A DNA stretch of 64,000 nucleotides from Benincasa hispida (lineage: Eukaryota; Streptophyta; Magnoliopsida; Cucurbitales; Cucurbitaceae), in NCBI RefSeq assembly GCF_009727055.1, contig NC_052354.1, forward strand, positions 50,901,320-50,965,319, in the 5' to 3' direction. The notes beneath the pieces are model-generated. The model made no database searches. It had not been told where the DNA came from and worked only from the letters and a program-made list of their open reading frames with translations. Numbering within the stretch: the first letter of the stretch is position 1; each line of letters starts with the position of its first letter. Position numbers and translations under genes: made by a program. Of the stretch, positions 31,391 to 43,216 are shown one piece after another.

Positions 31391-31600
31391 CGTGTCACTT
31401 TTACCATGACTGCTCCAGCATAGATCAATAACAAGGTGAATAGGGGAAGTTTTACATAGTAAGTGGGGGAAGGAAATGTATCAACATATCCTATGGTCTC
31501 TTCCATTAGTTTGAACCGTGAGATTCTTATGTTGCGTCTGCTATTGTTTTTAGGCGGTATTAACTAGTCAGTTTTCTATGGCTATGTAAACTCTGTACTC
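31391..31600 (+). other. Unassigned stretch at the RT breakpoint
   Basis: No ORF, LTR end or repeat recognised. It joins truncated RT to the family C LTR. Confidence 0.4.
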
Positions 31601-32169
31601 CATATTTCCTACTTAAGTGCATAATGGGCATGCTAAGTAAAGACTAAGGATATGAAAGTAAAATTGTGAAGGGAAGTAAAGAAAGTGGGAAGATGGAGAA
31701 ACAAAATTCTAAGAGTTAGAAATACCTAGTCTTGGGTGAGTTTTAGATAGTTTAACAAGTGGAAAATTGGTTAAGTATGGAAGCCAAAAGTAGGCATGCG
31801 TTGGTATTGAGAAGTATGGACACATGAGGTTGTGTGTATAGCAACCAACGCTTGTAGAGATTGTGTAAGGCTAAGTGTTGAAGCCAAGGACAAACTATGC
31901 GTTGGAACTAATGAAGAACACATGAGTTGAAGGATCTTGCATGATGCATTCACAAGGATTGTGGCAGCCAAAGGGACTTGCGAGGTTAGTGAGCATGCGG
32001 GCAAGGTAGATGGGCATTGGCACAAGGCCAGGCACTAAGCATAGCGCATGCGTACAAGGGATGCGCTGAAGCATGCGTGATTATGCAGTGAGAAAGAGCC
32101 ATCGCATAACAAGTAAGGCCAAGGCGAGCGAGGAAGCGTTCGGTTGTGCATGAGCAAGGTGCTGGGCAT

Positions 32170-32460
32170 TGAGGCATTGCACAAGGATGATCGCATAGGG
32201 CATGCGAGGCTGCAGGATAGTGATAAACGATAAGCGTAAGCGCTAGATGATGAGCTATGCGATGGGCGCAAAGCTACACGATTGAGGCTGGGCATAGACG
32301 ATAGGTGTTAGACGATAGGCATTGAGCGCTAAACAATGAGCTATGTGATGTGCGCAGGGCTAGACGATGAGCGCAAGGCGCTGAGCATTGAGGTTGGGCA
32401 TGCGCACTGACTAGTATGCGATGATGAGCGCAAGGCGCTAGACACTTGATGCACATTATA
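32170..32460 (+). repeat. Imperfect minisatellite of GCGATG/GCGCAAGG words in family C U3
   Basis: Units of about 85-90 bp: ATGAGCTATGCGATGGGCGC at about 32250 and ATGAGCTATGTGATGTGCGC at about 32335, each followed by GAGGCTGGGCAT or GAGGTTGGGCAT. Short words GATGAGCGCAAGGCGCT recur inside. Confidence 0.6.
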
Positions 32461-32627
32461 GCTATGTGATGGAGCGAGTAAGGCTTAACGCATAAGATTA
32501 TTATAAGAATAAGCTATGTGTCTGTCTCTTATACACATCTAGATGTGTATAAGAGACAGTATTATAGCTATGTGATGGAGCGAGTAAGGCTTAACGCATA
32601 AGATTATTATAAGAATAAGCTATGTGT
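32455..32627. repeat. 67-bp perfect direct repeat flanking a linker
   Basis: 32455-32521 and 32561-32627 are identical, with the 38-bp linker and one base between them. This is the pattern of one genomic sequence read on both sides of a mate-pair junction. Confidence 0.95.
32522..32559. other. Artefact: Nextera mate-pair junction linker
   Basis: Third copy of the 38-bp Tn5 mosaic-end junction, here between two identical flanks. Confidence 0.97.
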
Positions 32628-35133
32628 GGGCTAGGACAAGTGTTGGCTTAGTATGCAACCAAGGGGGATGTGATAGCCTCAAGGTGAGCTATGCGTTGGC
32701 CAAGGATGGGCTATGCATTGTGTGACGGAGGCATGTGGCCATATGGTTGTAAGCATTGGCTTGAGAGTTGATCCTCACGTTAATGACCAAGAAGAAAGGA
32801 TCAACCTATTGATTAGTTCGCTAAGCCAACTGTCATGCTTAGGTTTATTGTTATCCCTTTAAGGAGGAGGTGGCAGCTTGATGTTAAAGGATGATCATGC
32901 AGCTTCTAGTATAAAAGGGAAGATTGACTTCAAAGAGAGAGTTTGAGCAATTCACTCGTCCAAATGAAATGATTTTAGAGTCATTCAAACTCTAAGTGTG
33001 TCTAGTTGCTGAGGTTGTGTTGCCAAAAGGAAATTCTGGAAGAATCAAGTTGAAGAGTGAAGAATCCGGCCAAAGGTCAAGCTCTCATGTAAGCTTGAGC
33101 TAGTCTTGATATTCTGAGGATTCCGGCCAAACCACAGGAAATTATGAGCTGAAATTTAAGGTAAGCTTGTTAAGACATCGTAGAGCAATTTTGTAGAAGA
33201 AAAGTTGTTGAGAAAAGGCCTGAAAAATTAGTTATTAAAATTGTAAGCTGGATCTAGAATTTTGAACAAGCAGACAACTGCTTAGGTTGAACAAGCAAGT
33301 AGCTTGAAGGGCCAAACAGTGATGTTGAGCACATGCACTAAGAGCTAAGTTGCATGCAAGGGGTGTGTTAGCCTAGGCGCAAGGACGCACTGAGGTGCAT
33401 TGGACCATGCAACACATGCTAAGGCCATAAGTGCAAGAAAATGATGAGGGCACTGGTCCGTGCGGCAGAGTGAGTGTTGAACCGTGTAGGCAAGCGCATA
33501 AGGTGTTGGTGCAAGGTTGCGCTGGAGCATGTGGGCGCGACTAGGAAAGGCAATATGATGCAAAGGATTAGCCATGTGAAGGGCCATGCGATGGGCTGTA
33601 GGCTGGGCTGGAAGCTTGAACGCCTAAGGCAAGGCATGGACCCAAGCAATGGATGCATGGTGAAGAAGTTGCTGCCTAGTCGAGTTAAGGCCTAAGATTT
33701 TGGGTAAATGTTCAATGCACAGTGAGCTTAGCATTAAAAGGTAAGGCTGCTCACTAAGACAAAGTAAACTAGTTGTGGAATATTAATCCCAAAAGGGGGG
33801 CCAATGCTAATGAATAGAATACATTGTGATGTCCACAGATTTGAAATCAAAAGGAGAAGTGCATTAAGAGGATTTCCAAAGAATGTGAGTGACTTAAATA
33901 CTTTAAATGCATTAAGTAAATTGCTAATGCTTTATGAATGATTTAGCAAAACATGTTTACTAAAAGCTATTTATGACAACTATTCTCAAATAGTTTCCAA
34001 GTAACACATCACTCTCTAATTTTATGTTTATGCTATGCATTTCAATGATCATGAGGATGCATTGGTACATAATGCTTTAGGGCAACTAAGTCATAAAGAG
34101 ATAAGAATGTGCTTTAGAACATTCGAATAGCCTAGTACTAAGGGACTAAATGAGAAGGTACTAGAGCTTAGTCTTAGATGTGCGAGTTCAGTATGAATAA
34201 CTCAATATTGAAGGACTAGATAAGAATGTACTGAAGCTCAGTCTTAGATTTAAATAGCTCGATACTGAAGGACATAGAGAAGGTATCTAAGTAGCTCGAT
34301 ACTGAAAGACACAAAGAAGGTATCTGAGCGGTAGTACCTAAGGTATGATGGTACTTAGTTATAACTACGTGCATGTAAGTAGAGTTGTTATTGGTAGTGT
34401 TGAGTTTACTCCACACCAACTAAGGATTTTCGTTGAGGGATTGAGAAAAGTGTTCTCTCTCAACTAAGGATGCGAATTATATTTTTAGGAAGTTGAACAA
34501 AAGGGTTCCTTCTCAGTTAAGTAGTAATGCAGTTAAGCATGGTAAAGAGTGAGCAAGAGGGCCACTTTCAACTAAGGCATAGTTTAGGAAAGCATAAATT
34601 GTGCTTTGTTATGTTAATGATTACGTGAATAATGGTTGCCGAAGTTTATGATTTCAGTTAAAGCTTTCAGTTTTAATAACATATTTATGTATGATAGTTA
34701 TGTTTTAAAATTAGTCACTCACTAGACTTCTAGCTCATGTTTTTAAATATTTTCCCCCTCTAGGTACCGATCAGTTCCCAGAAGACATCTCTGCTGTTGC
34801 TCTGCCACTCAAAGACTCAAGTTGAAGGAAACCTAGTTAAGGACTCTATATTTTTTAGTACACATGTTTCTGTCATATAGGGACTAGTGTTGTATGTTGG
34901 GCTCACTAAGTTGTAATATACATAAGTGTATGTATGAACAATGCTTGAAACCCTATAATGTAATGTGTTAAGTAATGAGTAACCTGTTCAGTATGTTGAA
35001 TAAATATATGTATTCAGCGTTTGAGACAAGTTAAACAAGTTAGTTAGGCAGTAAGTGCCAGCAAAAGGGTTGGTAACTGTTGTAGTCACATCTCCATCTA
35101 GGTTAAGAGGCTAATCTAGAGTGGGGTGTGACA

Positions 35134-35545
35134 GGCTATCCCCTCGATGGGTTGTAACATAAGATTCGAAACAACTCGAACTTCAGAAATGAATAAAGTT
35201 TTCTTAGTTCCATCTTCAACATTGTCTTCCACTTTTAGGGCTTGTTGATACCATTCTATGAAAACTAAAAATGGAGGGTCACACTTACAAGAGTTACTAA
35301 GTGTTAGTAAGTTCTTAACCGAAAACGGTATCTAAATAACTATAGGAATAAGAGTTATTCTAGAATTAGTATTTAGTCACATCTATTCTGACTCACTAAA
35401 GTATCGTTGCAAATAAATAATGAAATTTGGGTACATTATTACTTTTACTAAAATTTGGATTTAGACACAATTTTCTGATAGAATTTGTTTATGTTAAAGC
35501 ATGTCGAACTCGATTATCCAACTATTAGCTTCCAATAAATTCAAT
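35134..35545 (+). mobile_element. Copia leader region
   Basis: Non-coding. TGGAGGGTCACACTTAC (about 35273) and AATAAGAGTTATTCTAG have reverse-complement counterparts at 50520-50640, also beside copia gag. No LTR or clear primer site could be read next to it. Confidence 0.5.
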
Positions 35546-38025
35546 GGCGAGGGTATCTGAATTGGAAATCAAATATTAATATAATACTAGTTATAGATGA
35601 TCTGAGGTTCGTTTTAACGGAGGAACATCCTTCTCCTCCCAGTTTAAATCCAAATTGAAGTGTTTGGGATGCCTATGATAGATGGGTTAGGGCTAATGAA
35701 AAGGCCCGAGCCTACATCTTAGCAAGCATATATAATGTGCTTACTAAAAAGCATACAACCATGATCACTGCTAGGAGATCATGGAGTCATTGCAGGCGAT
35801 GTTTGGATAGCCGTCTTCATCAGTACGACACGATGCTATTAAATATGTTTACAATTCTCATGTGAAGGAAGGGACCTCTATTAGAGAACATGTCCTAGAT
35901 ATGATGGTCCACTTCAATATAGTGGAGGCGAATGGTGATGTTATAGATGAAAATATTCAAGTCAGTATGATCTTGGAATCTCTTCCGAAGAGTTTCCTAA
36001 CTTCCCGCACAAACATTGTGATTAATAAGATCGAATACAATCTAACCACTCTTTTAAATGAACTCCAGACTTACCAATCATTGATGAAAAATAAAAATCA
36101 AGAAGAGGAAGCAAATGTTGTTACCCAAAAGAAATTTCAAAAGGGATTGACATCTGGTACGAAACCCTCTGAAAAGAAGTCTGGTCCTTCAAAGGATAAA
36201 AGTATCCAAATGAAAAAAAAGTGGGAGGGGGGAGAAGAAGAAAGCTCCTACTAAGAAAATCAAGACGAAAGTATCGCTAAGTAAAAGTGTTTTCATTGCA
36301 ATAAGGATGGGCATTAGAAATGGAATTTCCCTATATGTCTTGCCGAAAAGAAGGCTGGAAATGGCAAACCAAGGTAAATCTGATTTATTTTGTAATTGAA
36401 CATGTTTAGTAAAAATTTCTCATTTGACCTAAATAATGGATTCAGGCGCCACTTATCATATTTACACTTTAATTCAAGAAACTAGTTCTGGAGGCAGCTA
36501 ACGGAGAATGAGATGAATTTTAAAGTGGGAACAGGTGAAGTAATTTTGGCTCAAGTAATGGGAGATCTCAAGTTATTTTTTAGAGATACTTACATATTAT
36601 AGAAAATGTATATTATGTACCTAATATGAAAAGGAACTTAATTTCTATCTCCTGTTTATTAGAACATATGTACAAAGTTTCTTTTGATATAAATGAAGTA
36701 TTCATTAGTTCAAAAGGTGTTCAAATATGTTCTGCTAAACTTGAAAATAACTTATACATGTTAAAACCAACTGATGCAAAAGCTATTTTAAATATAGAGA
36801 TGTTTAAAACAGCTGAAACTCAAAATAAAAAACAAAAAATTTCTCTTAACGCCTTTCTTTGGAACTTAAGACTTTGACACATAAATCTCAATAGGATTGA
36901 AAGATTAGTAAAGAATGGACTTCTAAAATAGTTAAAAGATAATTCTTTACCTCTCTGTGAGTCATGTCTTGAGGGAAAAATGACCAAAAGATCTTTTTCA
37001 CGAAAAGATCATAAAGCCAAAGAACCTTTAGAGCTTGTACATTCATATATTTGTGGTCAAATGAATGTTAGAGCTCGAAGAAGGTATGAGTATTTCATCA
37101 GTTTTATTGATGACTATTTAAGATATAGCTATGTTTACCTGATGCATCGTAAGTCCGAAACTCTTGAAAACTTCAAAGATTATAATGTAGAAGTTGAGAA
37201 CTTATTAGGTAAAAATATTGAAACACTTTGATCAGATCGACGTGGTAAGTATATGGATTTACAATTTCAGGACTATCTAGTAGAATATGGAATTTATTCC
37301 CAACTTACTGCACATGGTACATCACAAAACAATGGTGTAGTGGAAAGGAAAAATAGAACATTGTTAGACATGGTTCGTTCAATGATGAGTTATGCCCAGT
37401 TACCTCAGTCCTTTTGGGGATATTCAATACAGACTACAGTATATATTTTAAACATGGTTCCCTCGAAAAGTGTTTTAGAAACACATACAAGTTATGGAGA
37501 AGACGTAAAGGTAGTTTACGTCACTTCAGAGTTTAGGGATGCTCGACATATGTGTTGGTGCAAAATCCTAAGAAATTGAAACGACGTTCTAAAGTATGCC
37601 TATTTGTAGGATACCCAAAGAAACAAAAGGTGGCCTATTTTATGATCCTCAAGAAGACTAAGTGTTTATATCAACAAGCGCAACATTCTTAGAGGAAGAC
37701 CACATAAGAAATCATCAACCTCGCAGTAAACTAGTATTAAATGAAATGTCTAGAGAATCTACAGATAAATCAACAAAAGTTGTTAATCAGACTAGTCCTT
37801 CTACAAGAGTTGTTGATGAAATTGGTCCATCACATCCTTCTCATGAAATGAGAATACCTCGACATAGTGGGAGGGTTGTTCAATAGCCTGACCAATACAT
37901 GGGTTAAATTGAAACTCAGGTTGTCATACCTGATGATGACTTAGAGGATTCATTGACCTTTAAACAGGCAATGGAAATTGTAGATAGAGACCAATGGATA
38001 AACCAGAAGGGTTCTTTGAACAGAG
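35546..38025 (+). pseudogene. gag-pol: Ty1/copia gag-pol polyprotein, degraded and truncated
   Basis: Order of parts fits copia. Gag (UBN2 type) has a clean stretch 35862-36254 with MILESLPKSFLTSRTNIVIN and NLTTLLNELQTYQSLMK. The zinc knuckle reads CFHCNKDGH, then a stop, and lacks its last Cys (about 36290). The protease motif is IMDSGATYHI (about 36436). A GAG-pre-integrase part (36626-36877) ends with ESCLEGKMTKRSF (about 36955-36990). In the integrase core the usual first Asp in the H-[TS]-D-V/I-C-G-P motif is Tyr (LVHSYICGQM). SDRRGKY is preceded by a stop, and GVVERKNRTLLDMVRSMM holds the Glu. The tail 37662-37886 (HIRNHQPRSKLVLNEMS; RIPRHSGRVVQ) precedes RT, which is missing after about 38025. 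At least five stops or frameshifts are present. Confidence 0.9.
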
Positions 38026-39612
38026 TCAAGAGTAATTGGTTTATGGTCCTACCATTTAAAAAGCCTGATCCACCAATGAACAATTGGTTTATGATCCTAC
38101 CAATATTGAAATAATCACTTTTTCTTTATAACTACCATTTACTATTAAAATTGACTATTTCAATATGATAACCTAAGGTCACTCAATCCTGAGCTAACTA
38201 TGAACTCCTGTTTATTCGAGATTATCCTTTAATCTGCATGGGTGAGAGTGGCTCAACAATGTCACTCAAAGCCTTTCATTTTAAAGATAAGACCTGGTAG
38301 AAAGCTTGAGACATAGTCCTACAAGATGGAAATATCTCCTGATCGCTTTAGGGATAGTAGATATGTTGTTCCCTTAATTACTGAATCTTAGTCTTGAACA
38401 AAATGGCCCCACCCTCTCTATGATTGAGAGGGACTCGGTTTATTGGTAGGACCATAAACCAATTGTTCATTGATGGATCAGTGGAGACTTAAAAAGCAAG
38501 AAGTATTACAGAGGTAAAACGATAATTTTGACCCAACTGTTAATACAAACAACCTGTGAAAGATCGAATTACTGATCATGGTTAAATCAAGTGGACAAAA
38601 TATATCTACATTGAGGAGATTCAACTACTGGGCTTTAGTGGAGTGACCCAATAGTTACCGAATGTTGATTAATTCAGTTTAAAGAGTTTGACCAATTAAT
38701 CTCGGATCGTTGGAGCTCATGATTTGTAGGTCCATTAGATCCCCCTACTAGCTCACAAACAAATTAAACCTTAGAAAGTGTGATGAAATTTGAAACGTTC
38801 AAATTGAAATAAAGGAAATTATTAATCATATATGATATAATTAAATGTTTAATTATCAAATTAAACGAAATTGGAGAATTTGATATATTTAAATATAATT
38901 TGAATATTAATTACATGAATAGGGATTCATGTTCGTGAATTGGTGGTTTAATAATTTGATATTAGATATTAAATTATTTTAATTAAATAATTTAATTAAA
39001 TTTTAGTTAATTAATTTTATCTAAAATTGGAATTTTTTAATTTTATGAAAATTCAATTTTTTTTAAATCAATTTTGTTTTAATTTGATTTTTTGAAAATT
39101 AAATTAAAATATTAAAAATTGATAAAAATTTGATTAAGTGGGATTTTTCCACTTAATCTTAGATGCTTGGTGTCATTCATACATTCAGTCTGATTTGCAT
39201 GTTAATTTTTGCAAAAGCAAAGAGAGTTTGCTGAGAATTTTGATTCATACAATCTGTTTTGAGAAGAAAGAAGAGTTTTTCTTTTGTTATTAAAAAAAAC
39301 ACCAAAAATCTTCTCCAATCTTCCTTAATTCATTCTCATTTTAGATTTCATCACCCAATCTAAGGTCCTAGAGGATAGAAGGGAAGATCAACAGGTGGTC
39401 TACAAGGTATTGAAGAGGAGATTGGAGCTAAAGTTGAAGTAATTGAAGAATTCTTCAAAGGTAAGATACGGAAACCCTATTTCTTTAATGACCATGCTTG
39501 CTAGATTGTTAAAATTGATGGAATTAGAGTGCTTAAGTTCCAAATTGCTTCTGCTTGTTGATTATCAACACTAATAGTCTACATCATTCATTGTTTATTT
39601 ATAGGATAATGG
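38026..39612 (+). mobile_element. Ty1/copia LTR, plus orientation, partial
   Basis: Matches 9629-11264, for example ATAAACCAATTGTTCATTGA (about 38453) and ACCAATTAATCTCGGATCGT (about 38690). It replaces RT of the preceding polyprotein. A hairpin with a 10-bp stem is at 39132-39158, and CAAAGGTAAGATACGG near 39457 matches the R/U5 ends of the other copies. It ends at a linker. Confidence 0.7.
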
Positions 39613-39650
39613 CTGTCTCTTATACACATCTAGATGTGTATAAGAGACAG
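39613..39650. other. Artefact: Nextera mate-pair junction linker
   Basis: Fourth copy of the 38-bp linker, joining copia LTR to a family B 3' untranslated region. Confidence 0.97.
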
Positions 39651-40245
39651 ATGTCAGTGCAAGGGAAAATCCCAACCTAATATGAGTTAAGTTGTGAAAG
39701 GAGCCTGCTCCTAGTTGGATGTTCGCATGACACCCATGGGAGCAAGCCAAAACGAAGGTGGGTTTCCAAGAACAATGCAATATGAAAAGAGAAAAATGAG
39801 AAAGAAAAATAAAAGAAACAAGAGAAAACTCCTCTGAAATTCATGAGTTAAAGTTGAGATTGGCACACAACCGTAGTTGAATGTTCGCATGACACCCATG
39901 GGAACAAGCCAAAATGAAGGGTGTAACCATGATCAACAGACTTTAATAAATGATGCAAAGTTTGACCACCGCATCCAAACACATCAAGTTATTTTGACAA
40001 GAAGAGTTCAACATTCTTTTTAAATTAGAAAAGCATTTTTTAGCAGAAATTTGTGGTATAGAAGAATAAAGTAGGGCTTTGTTAGGAATTTTCAAGGATA
40101 GAAAGAAAATTGCGATGTTAAGTAATGTGCCTAGGTGAAGCATTCGGAGCAACCAATCGATGCAAACATTTAGGATAGGAATTGAGCAATATTTCCTTAG
40201 TAGAGGATATGCTTGAGGACAAGCATATATCTAAATTTGGGGGTG
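39651..40245 (+). mobile_element. Family B 3' untranslated region and polypurine tract
   Basis: Plus-strand counterpart of 19594-20190. A direct repeat of about 50 bp (ATGTTCGCATGACACCCATG onward) occurs at about 39719-39768 and 39881-39930. The polypurine tract AAATTTGGGGGTG at 40233-40245 abuts the LTR. No coding sequence. Confidence 0.75.
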
Positions 40246-40724
40246 TGATAACTTGTAGAAATACAAGTTATTTATGCTGCTTAATTTAGATATTGCGGTC
40301 AAAAGAAAGAAAAGTTGTGTCAATTGCATAGAAATTAGCTAAAAAATGCAAGAATTATAAATTGTAGTCAATACACCCACTGGCACCATTGCGATGGTAG
40401 AAAAGAATATTTCAAGTCTATTTTGCAGGAAATCAAGTCACCGCATGCGTTCATGGCTTAAGATAAAAAGAACAATGCATCTATGTCACATTGTGCCCAT
40501 CATTCAGGAATGAATAGACGATCAACGCAATGATAGCGCATGCGACAATCGATCAAGAGCTAAGAGATTAACGCAATCTCAACCGCATGCGGTAATAAAA
40601 AACAACACCGCATACGGGCAAACGATCGAAGATGTAAAGAGCAACCCAATTGCGAAGGATTCTGACGCGTGTACAGCTGACCGTTGTGCATTTCTGAAAG
40701 GATTGATTGCGTAACAGAAGGAAT
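40246..40724 (+). mobile_element. Family B 3' LTR, 5' part
   Basis: Starts TGATAACTTGTAGAAATAC directly after the polypurine tract and follows the U3 of the family. It breaks off at about 40724 after GTAACAGAAGGAA. The next ~75 bases (to about 40797) are unassigned. Confidence 0.8.
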
Positions 40725-40797
40725 ATTCACATGAGCTTGCATGATTCACATTCATCATTATCCATATTTGCCCACATGCTTATTTTCAAGAACATCA

Positions 40798-41135
40798 AAT
40801 TCCGCGTAACAGCAGCATCACCGATTTCATTTCGAACCTCGATCCGTCAAGAGCTGGCCTCATGATAACTGGTGAGAAATCATAGAGGTTAGGCGATGCA
40901 TAGTCTCGAATGGGCCTTTTGCAGTCATTTGCCAATAGGATGGGATTCGTCGTGATATTATTTGCATTTGGTGCTCCATTTTTTTGTTGTTCCGCCATGT
41001 TTGGATCTTTCTCTTATTGTTGTTGTTGTTGGCGGTTGTCTCTTCTTCTTCTTTGGAACGTTCTCTCGATCTCTGGGTCATAATCGGGCTCAGGATTTTA
41101 TCCTTCGCTCATACGACGCCCGCTTCTTCCCTTAC
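40798..41135 (-). pseudogene. gag: Ty3 gag N-terminus, family A, minus strand
   Basis: The minus strand gives EIERTFQRRRRDNRQQQQQ-type basic text in one frame and MAEQQKNGAPNANNITTNPI, RPIRDYASPNLYDFSPVIMR and SRFEMKSVMLL in another. A frameshift lies in the CAACAACAACAA tract near 41020. It is about 90 codons long, cut on its C-terminal side at about 40798. The leader and primer site that should follow to the right are deleted and LTR sequence starts at about 41147. Confidence 0.8.
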
Positions 41136-41146
41136 CTAAGAAAGCA

Positions 41147-41292
41147 ATGCACAGAAAGTTTATACGGCGGATTTGAGAAAAGAGCTAATAATACGAAAGA
41201 TGCAATGAATATGCAAAGGAACGAGTTGAGAAGGTCTTTAGCTAGCGCTTCTTGAGAGTGCATTCAAGCTATGCGATCATGCTACACTCATG
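41147..41292 (-). mobile_element. Family A LTR fragment, minus strand
   Basis: Reverse-complement match to 62560-62700 (AGAAGCGCTAGCTAAAGACC region). It ends in the single N at 41293. Confidence 0.7.
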
Positions 41293-41293
41293 N

Positions 41294-41547
41294 GTGTGTG
41301 TGTCAAAAATACGCAAGGATAAAAATCATTTGAAAATACCTCTGTGAAAAAGTTTTTTGTGAAATAAATCATGCGGTGCCCTGGAATCTAGTAAAATCCT
41401 TTTGAAGGTTAAAAATTAAGGAGATTTTAGTGCATAGGATTTGAATAAGGCATCCTTGAGAAATCTAGGAAAGATAAGGCAGTCGACTTTCTAAAGAAAA
41501 TCTTTAGCTTATGCTTGAAGACAAGCATTGTTTTAAATTTGGGGGTG
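41294..41547 (+). mobile_element. Family A 3' untranslated end and polypurine tract
   Basis: Short GT-rich start after the single N at 41293, then AT-rich text ending in GCTTGAAGACAAGCATTG and the tract AAATTTGGGGGTG (41535-41547) directly before the LTR. Confidence 0.75.
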
Positions 41548-43216
41548 TGATAACGGGCAGAAATACACGTTATTACAGCGCAAATTTATAAAACAATGTA
41601 GGATTGCGATGGTAAAAATATATAATATTGCGTCCAAAAGCATTAAGTTCACAACATTGCGATCGCATGCGTCCATCGCATTAAAACAACTAACTTATGT
41701 ATTTTTGTGCAGAAAATGTGTTGGCACAAGGTGAAAATGTGATCCGAAGAAATTAACGTCCGAGCGCATTAAGAGATTGCGATCGCAAGGCTATGCGATC
41801 GTTTGCGCTCGCGAAAATCTGCTCAAGAAGTTGGCCACATAGAGCCGGCGCATCAAGGTGGGCGCATCTGGGTGAAAGCTTAATAAATCGCAATGGGATA
41901 GGAAGCTGATGATGGTGATTTTGAATTAAGTTGACAAGCTGTTAACGACATACTGTAGCAAGTACACTCAACTTTTCGGTGACAATTATTCGGCGCAACA
42001 GACAGAGAATTAATGTCATTCCATCAGTGCAATCATAAGAGAGAAGAAGCTTTTCACCCTGAAGCTCTATAAATACCAAGGGCCACCTTCATTGAAGGAG
42101 TTCGCCCAGTTTACAGAGTTCGTTCAGTTCGTCAAGTTTTTAGTTTTCTTGTACTTAGAAGGCAGAAACGAGAGAAGGGAAAAGACGTCGAAAGATCGTC
42201 CTGATCAGCTCGAGAGAGTGCTAGGGAGCGTGGAAAGCAGAGAGATGGCCAACTCTCGCGAGAGCAAGAATATATTTTGAGCGGAGTAAAAAGGAACAGT
42301 GTAAAAGCCTTGGGAAGCAAGAAATTGCTACCAGGCTCTCTATTCTTAATTCGCATTATCATTCTGTACTTCGATTATTTATATAGAATGGAACTTGCAT
42401 TTCTACATTTGTTCACTCTCTGTAAAATACGCATGAGTAGCTAAAACTGTTGAATGGGTTGAGAAGTACTGAACTAACATGACCTAGGATTTTCATTGCA
42501 TGTGATCATCTTGTCTTATGTTGCGTTCATCACCCTTTAGAGCTACTCGAAAGAGAGTCCAAAGAAAGAACCTAAGACTAGAGAGAGTTAGGTTAGAATC
42601 TAGACTCGAAAGAGCAAGATTAGATCTGCACAAGCAAGAGATAGAGACTTAGAGATAAGCTCTGTTTGCCAAAATACATCGCATGTACCCTAAAGAAAGG
42701 TTAGGACAGTATGGGGTCACCTTGTGTATGTGTGTGTCATTCGTCATCGCATAGACAAGAATAAAGGCTTAAACGTAGGTCCTATAGACATGATTACACA
42801 CATCACATGCGTTCTAAAACTAGAAGCCATAGCATTTACATTGAGAGATGACTGTTGTGTATGTGTGTAGCATGATTGCATAACATGAACGTATTCCTAG
42901 GAAGTGTTAGCTAAATCCCTTCTCAACCCGTTCCCCACATACTCATCGCATCTTTCATATTATTAACTCTTTTCTTAACTTTGTCGCATAGATTTTATAC
43001 TTTAAACAACCAACCAACCAACGCATTATTTTATTTGTTACCGCAAAGTGATCTAAAAATTACCATCGCATATTGTTTTTCTTGGTCCCTATGTTCGATC
43101 CTGGGCTTACCAGGTAACTCAGTAGGATTTATACTTGGGTTTTATTGAGAAAACTTGCATGCACAATGCATTTTCATCGCATCCTTTACAATTATTTCAT
43201 CACATAATAACACGCA
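41548..43216 (+). mobile_element. Family A 3' LTR
   Basis: TGATAACGGGCAGAAATACA at 41548 to ..AATAACACGCA near 43216, about 1.67 kb. The TATA box TATAAATA is at 42068-42075. Because a polypurine tract precedes it, it is a 3' LTR. The sequence after it switches at once to an antisense RT. Confidence 0.85.

Larger units (their letters stand above)
31601..35133 (+). mobile_element. Family C (chromovirus) LTR, plus orientation
   Basis: Ends ..GTGGGGTGTGACA at 35133, the complement of the minus LTR start TGTTACACTCACTCCC at 58293. Shared blocks with 58293-61260 include CTGCCACTCAAAGACTCAAG (about 34804) and TTTCCTACTTAAGT (about 31607). U3 holds a long CpG-word-rich stretch (about 31980-32760). 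The TATA box TATAAAA is at 32910-32916, with GGGAAGATTGACTTC just after it. The start is not sharply defined. A linker and a 67-bp duplication break it at 32455-32627. Confidence 0.7.

Noticed and set aside
32170..32460. CRISPR array
   Set aside because: Units are imperfect, spacers are not unique, and the setting is a plant LTR.
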